A stretch of 64,000 bases of DNA from Microbispora amethystogenes (GTDB lineage: Bacteria > Actinomycetota > Actinomycetes > Streptosporangiales > Streptosporangiaceae). Both the position numbers and the translations under genes were made by a program. Positions 27,561-36,000 of the stretch are shown here, piece after piece. Under the pieces are notes generated by a model. The model saw nothing but the letters and a program-made list of their open reading frames with translations. It was not told where the DNA came from and did not search any database. Within the stretch, counting starts at the first letter, position 1. Each line of letters opens with the position of its first letter. The stretch covers positions 1 to 64,000 of the forward strand of contig NZ_BOOB01000007.1 in the NCBI RefSeq assembly GCF_016863015.1, read 5' to 3'.

Positions 27561-27585
27561 AGCGCTAAAGCGCTAGAATAGCGCT
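27561..27585 (+). promoter_or_regulatory. Triple AGCGCT operator and -10 box of vapBC
   Basis: The self-complementary hexamer AGCGCT occurs at 27561-27566, 27569-27574 and 27580-27585. The -10-like TAGAAT (27574-27579) lies between the second and third copies and ends 6 nt before the ATG at 27586. The third copy directly abuts the start codon. The layout suits VapBC autorepression of a leaderless promoter. Confidence 0.7.
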
Positions 27586-27816
27586 ATGGCGACCATCCAG
27601 ATTCGGAACATTCCGGACGAGGTGTACCTCACGTACAAAGCCCGCTCCATGCGCGCTCACCAGTCGCTGCAGGAGTATCTGCTCGCGAAGCTGATCGACG
27701 ATGCGCGCCAGCCGACCTTGGACGAGATCCTGGACAAGGCAGAGGCCAACGCGGCAGATGGAATCGAGACGAGCGACATACTCGACGAGCTCGACAAGGG
27801 CCGGGACGTCCGTTGA
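27586..27816 (+). CDS. FitA/VapB-like ribbon-helix-helix antitoxin
   Basis: A 76-residue protein. The first 45 residues (MATIQIRNIPDEVYLTYKAR, then AHQSLQEYLLAKLID) have the strand-helix-helix pattern of FitA-type antitoxins. The acidic C-terminal tail (SDILDELDKGRDVR) would wrap the toxin. It binds the PIN partner and represses its own promoter; three AGCGCT boxes stand just upstream. The stop overlaps the toxin start by 4 bp. Confidence 0.9.
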   Translation: MATIQIRNIPDEVYLTYKARSMRAHQSLQEYLLAKLIDDARQPTLDEILDKAEANAADGIETSDILDELDKGRDVR

Positions 27817-28205
27817 TAGTCATCGACGCGAGCGCCCTGGTGACCGTCCTCGTCGAGAAGGGGTCGCCGGGGAGGGCTCTTCGTAAGAGGTTGAGAGGCG
27901 AGGCGCTCGCGGCGCCGGCTCACATCGACGCCGAAGTGCTCTCGGTGCTCCGAGGACTGACTCTGTCCGGCAAGCTCGACGTGCAGCGCGCGGAGAAGAG
28001 CCTGGGACTGCTGAAGGCGATGCCGCTGACCCGGGCACCGCTGACGGTTCACCTGGGCAGGAGTTGGCAGCTCAGGGGCAACTACAGCGCCTATGACGCG
28101 CTTTACCTCGCTCTGGCGGAATCCTTGGCCTGCCCGCTGGTCACCAGCGACGCGCGCATCGCGAAGGGCTGCGGCGCACAGTGCCCGATCGAGGTCTTCG
28201 TATGA
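27813..28205 (+). CDS. VapC-type PIN domain toxin ribonuclease
   Basis: A 130-residue PIN-domain RNase. The metal-binding acidic residues are present: Asp in IVIDASALVTVLVE (residue 5), Glu in AHIDAEVLSVLRGL, Asp in YSAYDALYLALAESL and Asp in PLVTSDARIAKGCG. Length is standard. It starts at TTG 27813, overlapping the antitoxin stop as TTGA, so translation is coupled. Family members cleave tRNA or rRNA; the target here is unknown. It converges on glmM, with a large hairpin between. Confidence 0.92.
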   Translation: MIVIDASALVTVLVEKGSPGRALRKRLRGEALAAPAHIDAEVLSVLRGLTLSGKLDVQRAEKSLGLLKAMPLTRAPLTVHLGRSWQLRGNYSAYDALYLALAESLACPLVTSDARIAKGCGAQCPIEVFV

Positions 28206-28207
28206 CG

Positions 28208-28244
28208 CGAGGACCCGCCGGGCGGGTGCCCGGCGGGGTCCTCG
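28208..28244. terminator. Bidirectional stem-loop between vapC and glmM
   Basis: CGAGGACCCGCCGGGC (28208-28223) pairs with GCCCGGCGGGGTCCTCG (28228-28244), a 16-bp stem with one bulged G and a GGGT loop. It lies between two convergent genes. There is no U-tract, as is common for actinobacterial terminators. Confidence 0.75.
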
Positions 28245-28288
28245 GAGTGTCGTGGTGTCAGGCGCGTCGGCGTCCGTACCGATGGGGG

Positions 28289-29674
28289 TCAGGCGCAGAC
28301 CTCGCGGACGACGCCCGCGAGGTGGTCCGCCACGGTCCTGGCCTGCTCCTGTGACTCGGCTTCGACCATGACCCGGATCATGGGCTCGGTGCCGCTCGGC
28401 CGGATCAGCACCCGCCCGGTCTCCCCGAGCTCGGACTCCGCCTCCGCGACGGCCGCCCGCAGCTCGGGCGCCGAGGCCTTGGACCTGGCCACGTCCCGCA
28501 CGTTGACGAGCACCTGCGGCAGCTTCGTCATCACCGACGCCAGGTCGGCGAGAGAACGGCCCTGCCGTGCCACCTCCGCCATCAGGTGCAGCGAGGTGAG
28601 CAGGCCGTCGCCGGTCGTGGCGTGATCCAGCATGATCACGTGACCGGACTGCTCGCCGCCGAGGTTGTAGCCGCCGTCCTGCATCGCCTCCAGGACGTAC
28701 CGGTCGCCGACCGTGGTCTCCACCACGGACAGGCCGGCCTCCCGCAGGGCGATCTTGAACCCGAGGTTGGACATCACCGTGGCGACGACCGTGTCCTTGG
28801 CGAGGCGGCCGTCGGCGTGCATCGCCAGGGCCAGGATCGCCATGATCTGGTCGCCGTCGATCTCCTCTCCCGCGCCGGTCACCGCGAGGCAGCGGTCGGC
28901 GTCGCCGTCGTAGGCGATGCCGAGGTCGGCGCCGCGTTCGAGGACGGCCGCCCGCAGGGGGGCCAGGTGGGTCGACCCCACACCGTCGTTGATGTTCAGC
29001 CCGTCGGGTGCGGCGCCGATGGTCTCCACGGCCGCGCCCGCGCGCAGCAGCGCCTCCGGAGCGACCATGTGCGCCGCGCCGTGCGCGCAGTCGACGACGA
29101 CCCGCAGCCCGTCGAGACGGTGGGGCAGGGTGGTCAGCAGGTGCGAGACATACCTGTCCGCCTCGCCGTACGCCTCCCGGACCCGGCCCACGGCCGGGCC
29201 GACCGGGCGGTCCCACTTCTCCCCGAGCCGCTGCTCGATCTCGTTCTCCACCGCGTCGGGCAGCTTGTAGCCGCCCCGCGTGAAGAACTTGATGCCGTTG
29301 TCGGGCGCGGGGTTGTGCGACGCCGAGAGCATGACACCGAGGTCGGCGCCCAGGGCGTTGGTCAGGTACGCGACCGCCGGGGTGGGCAGCACACCGAGTC
29401 GAAGGACGTCCACGCCGGACGACGCGAGGCCGGCGACCACAGCGGCCTCCAGGAACTCTCCTGAAGCCCGCGGGTCCCGGCCTACGACGGCGATCGGGCG
29501 GCCGCGCCGCCCGACACTGGCGTGGAACGCCCCGGCGTCTCCGAGCACGTGCGCGGCGGCCACGGACAGATCCATGGCCAGTTCCGCGGTGAGGTCGCGA
29601 CCGGCGACCCCACGTACCCCGTCGGTGCCGAAGAGGCGCCCCCCGGAGGAGGCGCCTACGGGCTCCCGCGCCAC
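28289..29674 (-). CDS. glmM: Phosphoglucosamine mutase
   Basis: A 461-residue enzyme converting glucosamine-6-phosphate to glucosamine-1-phosphate for peptidoglycan precursors. The N-terminus is [20 protein letters not shown]; the phosphoserine loop is [18 protein letters not shown]; the Mg loop is [11 protein letters not shown]; the phosphate-binding loop is [19 protein letters not shown] 29674 ([12 protein letters not shown]) follows the rpsI stop by one base, so the gene is coupled to rpsI; the frame stays open further upstream but only inside rpsI. The rplM-rpsI-glmM order is standard in actinobacteria. Confidence 0.97.
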   Translation of the reverse strand: MAREPVGASSGGRLFGTDGVRGVAGRDLTAELAMDLSVAAAHVLGDAGAFHASVGRRGRPIAVVGRDPRASGEFLEAAVVAGLASSGVDVLRLGVLPTPAVAYLTNALGADLGVMLSASHNPAPDNGIKFFTRGGYKLPDAVENEIEQRLGEKWDRPVGPAVGRVREAYGEADRYVSHLLTTLPHRLDGLRVVVDCAHGAAHMVAPEALLRAGAAVETIGAAPDGLNINDGVGSTHLAPLRAAVLERGADLGIAYDGDADRCLAVTGAGEEIDGDQIMAILALAMHADGRLAKDTVVATVMSNLGFKIALREAGLSVVETTVGDRYVLEAMQDGGYNLGGEQSGHVIMLDHATTGDGLLTSLHLMAEVARQGRSLADLASVMTKLPQVLVNVRDVARSKASAPELRAAVAEAESELGETGRVLIRPSGTEPMIRVMVEAESQEQARTVADHLAGVVREVCA

Positions 29675-29675
29675 G

Positions 29676-30197
29676 TTAGCGCTTGCTGTACTGCGGAGCC
29701 TTGCGGGCCTTCTTGAGGCCGTACTTCTTCCGCTCCGTGGCACGGGCGTCACGGGTGAGGAAGCCGGCCTTCTTCAGCGGCGGGCGGTTGACCTCGGCGT
29801 CCAGGATGGCGAGCGCGCGGGACAGGCCCATGCGCAGGGCGCCGGCCTGGCCGGTCACGCCACCGCCGTCGATGCGGGCGATGACGTCGAACGCGTCCTC
29901 GGCCCCGAGGACGACGAACGGCTCGTTGATGAGCTGCTGGTGCACCTTGTTCGGGAAGTAGCTCTCCAGCGAGCGGCCGTTGATGGTCCACTTGCCGGTG
30001 CCCGGCACGATGCGGACCCGGGCGATGGCCTCCTTGCGGCGGCCGGTGCCGTACGAGTTGCCCGTGGTGACGGGCTTGCGCGCGGCGCCCTCGCCGGCGG
30101 GGGCCGACTCGCTGGTGTACTCGGAGGGGAACTCCTCCGGGGAGTAGTCTTCCGGCTCGCCCTCGACGAGCGTCTCGATACCGGTGGGCTCGGCCAC
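29676..30197 (-). CDS. rpsI: 30S ribosomal protein S9
   Basis: A 173-residue small-subunit protein. The conserved body begins at [20 protein letters not shown] and ends [17 protein letters not shown], whose basic tail reaches the P site. The first 45 residues are an acidic, Glu/Pro/Ser-rich extension ([18 protein letters not shown]) longer than in E. coli S9 but usual in this group. It follows rplM by 30 bp and is immediately followed by glmM. Confidence 0.98.
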   Translation of the reverse strand: MAEPTGIETLVEGEPEDYSPEEFPSEYTSESAPAGEGAARKPVTTGNSYGTGRRKEAIARVRIVPGTGKWTINGRSLESYFPNKVHQQLINEPFVVLGAEDAFDVIARIDGGGVTGQAGALRMGLSRALAILDAEVNRPPLKKAGFLTRDARATERKKYGLKKARKAPQYSKR

Positions 30198-30227
30198 GGT
30201 TCTCCTCTTAACTTTCCTGGCTCGCGA

Positions 30228-30671
30228 TTACTGGGCGATCTGGGTGATCTGGAAGGCCACCGGCTGCTGGGCCTGGTGCGGGTGCTCGGCACCGGCGTAG
30301 ACCTTCAGCTTCTTGGCCATCTTCCGGCCCAGGGAGTTCTTGGGAAGCATGCCCCGGACGGCCTTCTCGACGGCCCGGTCGGGGCGCTTCTCCATGAGCT
30401 CGCCGTAGCTGACGGCGCGCAGACCGCCGGGGTAACCCGAGTGGCGGTACGCCTTCTTCTGCTCCAGCTTGTTGCCGCTGAGAGCGACCTTGCCGGCGTT
30501 GATGACGATGACGAAGTCACCCGTGTCGACATGCGGGGCGAAGATCGGCTTGTGCTTCCCGCGGAGCAGGGTCGCCACCTGGCTGGCCAGCCGACCGAGC
30601 ACGACGTCGGTCGCGTCGATGACGTACCACTGACGTTCGACGTCGTTGGGCTTCGGTGAGAACGTGCGCAC
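30228..30671 (-). CDS. rplM: 50S ribosomal protein L13
   Basis: A 147-residue large-subunit protein with [60 protein letters not shown] and [23 protein letters not shown] 30671 has AGAAGG upstream; a longer open frame to the right runs back through the leader and palindrome. It is the first gene of rplM-rpsI-glmM, with its own promoter at 30815-30843 and a leader of about 135 nt. Confidence 0.98.
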   Translation of the reverse strand: MRTFSPKPNDVERQWYVIDATDVVLGRLASQVATLLRGKHKPIFAPHVDTGDFVIVINAGKVALSGNKLEQKKAYRHSGYPGGLRAVSYGELMEKRPDRAVEKAVRGMLPKNSLGRKMAKKLKVYAGAEHPHQAQQPVAFQITQIAQ

Positions 30672-30773
30672 GGCAGTGCCTTCTGTCGGAATGTGAACTC
30701 TCGGTAGGTTGCGCAGGCACGGCGACAACCTCCGTCTCCACATGTACGGGAGAAGACGCCGGACGCGCCGTGC

Positions 30774-30795
30774 ACCGGTCTGCGGGCAGACCGGT
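30774..30795 (-). promoter_or_regulatory. Perfect palindrome at the 5' end of the rplM leader
   Basis: ACCGGTCTGC (30774-30783) and GCAGACCGGT (30786-30795) flank a GG (CC in the RNA), giving a 10-bp stem within about 35 nt of the predicted transcript start. It could be an RNA structure used in autogenous control by L13 or a DNA operator. No U-tract follows. Confidence 0.6.
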
Positions 30796-30814
30796 CCACA
30801 CACAACGAACTCGC

Positions 30815-30843
30815 AGACTACCGCCCTCGTTCCGCGTGGTCAA
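30815..30843 (-). promoter_or_regulatory. rplM-rpsI-glmM promoter
   Basis: On the minus strand TTGACC (30838-30843) and TAGTCT (30815-30820) are exactly 17 bp apart, and the -35 is preceded by GTCGTTT. The rpsL promoter at 60403-60431 has the same -10, the same spacing and the same upstream GTCGTTT. Confidence 0.85.
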
Positions 30844-30936
30844 AACGACGGACGGAAGGGGTGCCTGGAACGACACAATTGAACGTTCATCAAATCCATC
30901 CCCATGCGCCTCTTCTTCCCCCCTGCCGCAGGTCCC

Positions 30937-30942
30937 TATATT
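30937..30942 (+). promoter_or_regulatory. Candidate -10 box of the CAP-domain gene
   Basis: TATATT is a near-consensus -10 and ends 10 nt before the ATG at 30953, so the mRNA would have almost no leader. The region is shared with the divergent rplM promoter about 95 bp away. Confidence 0.55.
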
Positions 30943-30952
30943 TGACGGCGGA

Positions 30953-31741
30953 ATGTCGCAGACCCCTCACAAAAGGAATACCCTTCGGGGCCCCTTCCGG
31001 GTGACTCAGATGGGTTTGCTGGCGTGCGCCGTCGCCGTCCTTCTCACCGGCGTCGTCATCGGCCGGGTGACCGCCGCCCCCGATCGCGTCGGGAACGTCT
31101 ACCTTCGCGAGTCGCAGCCCGGGCCGCCGTCTCCCCGCGCGGACGCCCTCGCCCCGGCGCGGCGGGACCGGCCGCCCCTCGAACCCGTGGCGCGCACGGA
31201 GGCGCCCCAGGTCACTGCCAGTGCGACCCCGGTGCCCAGATCCCGGCGGGAGCGGCCGTCGACCATGATCGACGGCTCCGGCGGCGGATCGTCGTACACC
31301 ACCACGCTCACCCCGGAGACCGGCGGGGAAGGCGGCTCCTACGGCGAGGACCCGATGCGCTTCGCCTCGATGGAGGCCGAGCTCGTGCGCCTGGTGAACA
31401 TCGAGCGCCGCAGGCACGGATGCGGGCCGCTGCGTGTGGACCCCCGTCTGGTCACCTCCGCCCGCGCGCACTCGGAGGAGATGGCGGCGGGCAACCGGTT
31501 CCGGCACACCTCGCCGGGAGGAGCCACCCCCTGGGACCGCATGGGGGCCGCGGGTTACCGCGACGGCGGGGCCGAGACGATCGCGCGGGGCTACGACACC
31601 GCCGAGCAGGTCGTACGCGGCTGGATGGCCGGCCCGACGGACCGCGCCACGCTGCTCAACTGCCGCCTGGTCGCGACCGGGGTCGGCGTGAGCGCGGGCC
31701 CCGGAGGCCCGTGGTGGACCGAGGACTTCGGTTATTCCTGA
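30953..31741 (+). CDS. CAP/SCP domain extracellular protein
   Basis: A 262-residue protein. An N-terminal hydrophobic segment (MGLLACAVAVLLTGVVIGRV, about residues 20-40) is a signal peptide or anchor. A Pro/Arg/Thr-rich linker follows, then a CAP domain from about residue 125: ELVRLVNIERRRHGCGPLRV, SARAHSEEMAAGNRFRHTSP, and GPWWTEDFGYS at the end. The His and Glu residues of the CAP cavity (AHSEE, RHTSP, GAETIARG) are present. Bacterial CAP proteins lack one assigned activity. ATG 30953 is chosen next to a strong -10; translation from further upstream would cross the divergent promoter. Confidence 0.85.
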   Translation: MSQTPHKRNTLRGPFRVTQMGLLACAVAVLLTGVVIGRVTAAPDRVGNVYLRESQPGPPSPRADALAPARRDRPPLEPVARTEAPQVTASATPVPRSRRERPSTMIDGSGGGSSYTTTLTPETGGEGGSYGEDPMRFASMEAELVRLVNIERRRHGCGPLRVDPRLVTSARAHSEEMAAGNRFRHTSPGGATPWDRMGAAGYRDGGAETIARGYDTAEQVVRGWMAGPTDRATLLNCRLVATGVGVSAGPGGPWWTEDFGYS

Positions 31742-31769
31742 CCCTTCCTCATCTGTCCGGATCGCCGAC

Positions 31770-31775
31770 TAATCT
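31770..31775 (+). promoter_or_regulatory. Candidate -10 box of the 387-residue membrane protein gene
   Basis: TAATCT ends 7 nt before the ATG at 31783 with no Shine-Dalgarno, matching the leaderless pattern seen at its paralogue. Confidence 0.5.
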
Positions 31776-31782
31776 CAGCGCC

Positions 31783-32946
31783 ATGGGTTATCCCGGCGAC
31801 CAGCAACCACCTCGCCAGCCGCACTTCCCCCCCGATCCCCGCAGGCGGGACCTGCCGCCGTACGGAGCCGGGGACGACTCGCCCCCGCGCTCCCCCTCCC
31901 GCCGCGAGGCGCCCTACGGCGGCGAGCAGCCTCCGTACGGGGACCGTGATCAGGGGCGGGAGCAGGGGCGGGAGCAGCCGCTCTACGGAAACCGTGAGCA
32001 GCCGCCGTACGCCGGTCGGGAGCCTTCGCCGTACTCCGGCCGCGACCAGTCGCCATACGCCCCGCGCCGGGAGGCCGGCCCGGGCGGGCCGTACGACCCC
32101 GTGAGCGTGCCCCGGCTGGGCGAGATCGGCCCGGACCAGGACCAGGAGAACCGGGAGATACGGCGCGAGGCCGCCGTTCCGCGGGTGGCGCCCCCGCCCG
32201 AGCCCCAGTGGGATCCCGACGACCGCGGCCCCCTGTGGCGCCGTCCCTGGGTGCTCGGCCTCGCCCTGCTGGCCCTGATCGGCGCGCTTCTCACCGGTCT
32301 TTGGTACGCCGCCCACAACGAGGAGCCGCCCCCGCCGGACCCCGGCCCCACGGGCCGTCCCACACCGCTCGTGTCCGACCGCCCGATGACCAAGTACGGC
32401 TACGCGGCCTCGCGGGCGACCGACAAGAGCCCGCTGTCGCTGCGAGAGGTCTTCGGCAAGGCCAAGCCGGTCAACAACAAGCGGGTGTACGTCCGCACGG
32501 CGACGCGCAAGGAGAAGAAGTGCGCTGACGGCGTCACCGGCGAGAAGATCACGAAGGCGCTCAAGACGGCCGGCTGCACGCAGTTGCTGCGCGCGAGCTT
32601 CGCGGACGCCAAGGGCACGATCATCGGCACCGTGGGGGTCGCCAACCTCAGGACCTCGGCGATGGCGAAGAAGGTCGCCTCCGCCGGAGCCGGCGACGAG
32701 CGCAAGGACTTCCTCAAGCCGCTCCCCGGCAAGGACGAGGCCACCAAGCACCTCGGCAGCGGTGAGGCGTCCGCGGGAGGCTGGACTTACGGGCACTACG
32801 CGGTGCTGTTGTGGTTCCAGTTCAAGGACGGCCACAAACCCACCAAGAGCGAGCTCAAAAAGCTGTACCAGGCGGCGACGGACATAGCCGACGCGTCTGT
32901 TTACCCTGCCCTCGACACGCGTGCGCTCAACGGCGGTCCCAGCTGA
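31783..32946 (+). CDS. Single-pass membrane protein with Pro/Tyr/Arg-rich cytoplasmic arm
   Basis: A 387-residue protein of unknown function. Residues 1-150 are disordered and rich in Pro, Tyr, Gly, Arg with PPYGDRDQ/PPYAGREPSPYSGRD repeats. One membrane helix lies at about 155-177 (WVLGLALLALIGALLTGLWY). The exterior part, after a PPPPDPGPTGRPTP linker, is a folded domain of about 190 residues with two cysteines near 247 and 265 (RKEKKCADG, KTAGCTQLLRASF) and GGWTYGHYAVLLWFQFKDGH near its end. The same architecture and related motifs occur in the next gene. Start ATG 31783 follows a -10-like box. Confidence 0.8.
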   Translation: MGYPGDQQPPRQPHFPPDPRRRDLPPYGAGDDSPPRSPSRREAPYGGEQPPYGDRDQGREQGREQPLYGNREQPPYAGREPSPYSGRDQSPYAPRREAGPGGPYDPVSVPRLGEIGPDQDQENREIRREAAVPRVAPPPEPQWDPDDRGPLWRRPWVLGLALLALIGALLTGLWYAAHNEEPPPPDPGPTGRPTPLVSDRPMTKYGYAASRATDKSPLSLREVFGKAKPVNNKRVYVRTATRKEKKCADGVTGEKITKALKTAGCTQLLRASFADAKGTIIGTVGVANLRTSAMAKKVASAGAGDERKDFLKPLPGKDEATKHLGSGEASAGGWTYGHYAVLLWFQFKDGHKPTKSELKKLYQAATDIADASVYPALDTRALNGGPS

Positions 32947-33039
32947 GACGACACGTTCACTGAGGTGAGGGCGGCGCGGGCGGGTCCGGGAAGGCAGACC
33001 GAAACCCCCATGAAGGCACGCCGATCGCGTCCGCGCCGT

Positions 33040-33045
33040 TACGCT
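33040..33045 (+). promoter_or_regulatory. Candidate -10 box of the 1325-residue membrane protein gene
   Basis: TACGCT ends 7 nt before the ATG at 33053; no Shine-Dalgarno is visible. Confidence 0.5.
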
Positions 33046-33052
33046 TCCGGCT

Positions 33053-36000
33053 ATGCGTGGCAAGGATTCCGGTTCCGAGCACGAACGTGACACGGCGTGG
33101 GCTCGCAGCGAGGCGGACGCCGACGGCTCGGCGACGGCACCCGCGACGCCACCGCCGAGCTTCGGGCAGACGCCGCCGTCCGGCCACGGCCGGGCGGAGC
33201 CGGACGAGGACTCCGCCTGGGCTCCCGACGCCGCCCGCGCGGCGGGCGAGGGAGACCCGTGGACGCCTCCGGCCGTCCCCTATCCGACCCGGTACGGCTT
33301 CCAGGGCGGCCTGCGGGCGCAGGGCGGCTACGACGACGATGACGACCCGGAGAACACCAACAGGTTCAGGGCCATCCCGGCCTATGACACCCCACCGGCC
33401 GAGGGTGGTGGCATCCCCGCCCACGGCGCTCACTCCGCTCCCCCCGGCCCCCAGCCGGGCCCGCTCGGCAGTCACCCCGTCCCCCCGGGCGCACAGCCCG
33501 GCCCGCACGGCGACCACCCCGGCCCTCAGCCAGGCACGCAACCCGGCCCGCACGGCGGTTACCCCGTCCCACCCGGCCCTCAGCCAGGCACGCAACCGGG
33601 CACACAGCCCGGCCCGCATGGCGGTTACCCCGTCTCTCCCGGCCCGCACCCCGGCGCACCCGGCGGTCACGCCGTCTCTCCCGGCCCGCACTCGAGCGCG
33701 CCCAGCGGTCATCCCGTCCCACCCGGCCCGCACCCCAGCACGCCCGGCGGCCACGCCGTCTCTCCCGGCCCGCAGCCTGCCCCGCCAGGCACGCATCCGC
33801 TTCCACCCGGCGGTCACCCCGGCTCCCAGGCCGGCCCTCAGCCGGGCACGCAGTACGGCCCATACGACGCCCATCCGCTTCCGCCGGGAGCGCAGCCCGG
33901 CCCTCCCGCCCCGCAGTACGGCATGCCCGGCATCCAGCATGTCCCGCCCGGTCCTCAGCCGGACGCCGGGGCTCTCCCCGCGCCGCGCCGTCCGGGCGAC
34001 GCCGAGGAGAACCTGGGCCGGCCCGTTCCCGGCGATCCGTACGCGGGCCCGCACCCTGGCCCGCAGACGGATCCGGGGGCCGGGCCGTACGCCGGCGGCC
34101 CGGCCGCGCCGCGCCCCGCACCCCACTCCGAGCCGGGCCTTGGCTGGGTTCCACGGCAGCCCGCGCCGGGGCCGGACCTGCCCCCGTGGCAACAAGGCGG
34201 GGGCCCGCCGTCCTGGCAACATCCCGCACAGGGAGGACCATCCACCTGGCAGCCTCCCGCCCAGGGGGGACCGCCGCCCTGGCAACCTCCCGCGCAGGGC
34301 GGACCACCGGCATGGCAGCCTCCCGCCCAGGGCGGCGGCTCACCGGGCTGGCAGGGAGCGGCCCACCCCGGCCCGGTCCCGCCCCAGCAGAACTCCGGCG
34401 CGTCCGAATGGCAGTCTCCGGAGGGCGCCGAGCCCCCGTCGCCGTCGCAGCCGGCGCAGGAGCCCCAGGCTCCCTGGTGGCGGCAGGTGGGCCCCGACGG
34501 GACGCAGGCGTACCCGCCCGAGGGCCCACGATCCGACGAGCCCTCGCCCGGGGTGCCGTCGTTCGCCGCATGGACGCCGGACCCCGTGGAGGGGCAGCCG
34601 GCGGAAGACGCGAGGTGGGCGCCCGGAGACCCCGGTCAGCCGGGAGCCCGGAGCGTGCCCTCGCAAACGGCGGAACCTCGTCAGGCACAACAGGCGGAAC
34701 CGGCGCGGGACGTCAGCGGCGGCGCCGCGCCCGTCCCCTCACCGTCCCCGGACTCGACCGCCGCGCCGGGCACCCCGGTGTCCGCACGGCCCGGCGACGC
34801 GCTCCCGGCACCGGCTTCGGGCGAGCCGGGCGACGCGTACGGCGAGGCCCACGCCGCCTCCGCCGCGTCGATCCGCCCCGGGGAACCCGGTGACGTGCCC
34901 GTGTGGCCGCCGAGGCTGCCGGGTGAGCCCGATCCCCAGGGAGAGGGCCGCGCCGGGAGTTCGTGGCCGCCCTCAAGCGTCTACCGGGGCACTCACGAGA
35001 GCGGCGAGAGCGGCCCATCCGGTGCCGGCGGCAGCGGCAACGGTGACAGCAAGGATCAGAGCGGTGATCGGAGCGGCGGAAGCGGACCAACCGGCGCCTC
35101 CCCCGTCACCGGGCAACCCGGCATTCCCGGTGATCAGGCCGCCCCATCCGGCGAGCTGAGCGGGCGGGCCGGTCGGCACTCCGGCACGGCCGGGGCGAGC
35201 GACCAGCACTACGCCGCCGCCTCACCGAGCGGCCACCCCGACCGCACGGACGGCTGGGCGGGGGACGCGTCCGGTGAGCTGAGTGGACCGGGCGACCAGC
35301 ACCACGGCGCCGGTGCGAGCGGCGCCCCCGGCCGCACGGACAGCCCGGCAGATGGCACGGCGGGCGACGCGGCCTCTGCCGCCGGCGCCCTGACCGGCGA
35401 TCCCGGCTCGGGCCCCACGCCGTACCTTCAGGGCGCCGGTGACCGGCCGTCCTCCCAAGACAGGAACGACGCGGGCAGGGACGACGCAGGCAGAGGCGAC
35501 GCGGGCAGAGGCGAGGCCGGCGGAGACGAACACGGCGGGCACGAGGCCGTTGGGAACGCCTCCTCGCCCTACGGCGTCCTGCCGCCCGGAACCGCCGAGC
35601 CCTATGACACCCTGCCGCCCGGAGCCGCCGACGACGGCGCGGGCGCCGCATCCGGCCCGTACGCCCTTCCGGCGGAGCCGCCCGCGGGCTTCGGAGCGGA
35701 GATCGGCCAGGCGGTGACCCCGATCGAGGGGTTCCCGATGCCGGGCGGGCCGTACGAGCCCGGTCAGCAGGTCCCGCACCCGGGTCAGCACGCCGCGCAC
35801 CACGACCAGGGCGGCCCAGGCCCGTACGGCGGCCCGCCGCCCTCCCCGCAGGAGGGGACGTGGCCGGTGCCCCCGCCGTCCCCCGAGGGCCCCTACACCA
35901 CACCGTCGCAGTCGCCCGGCCAGGCGCCGAGCCACCACCCGGGCCAGATCCCGGGCCTGCTTCCGGGCCAGATCCTCAATCTGCCTCCTGGCTACGCACC

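Noticed and set aside
33057..35159. Long alternative frames (700 codons plus, 440 codons minus) inside the giant membrane protein gene
   Set aside because: They are Arg/Pro-rich translations of repeat DNA; only the 33053 frame has a helix, a folded C-terminal domain and a paralogue next door.
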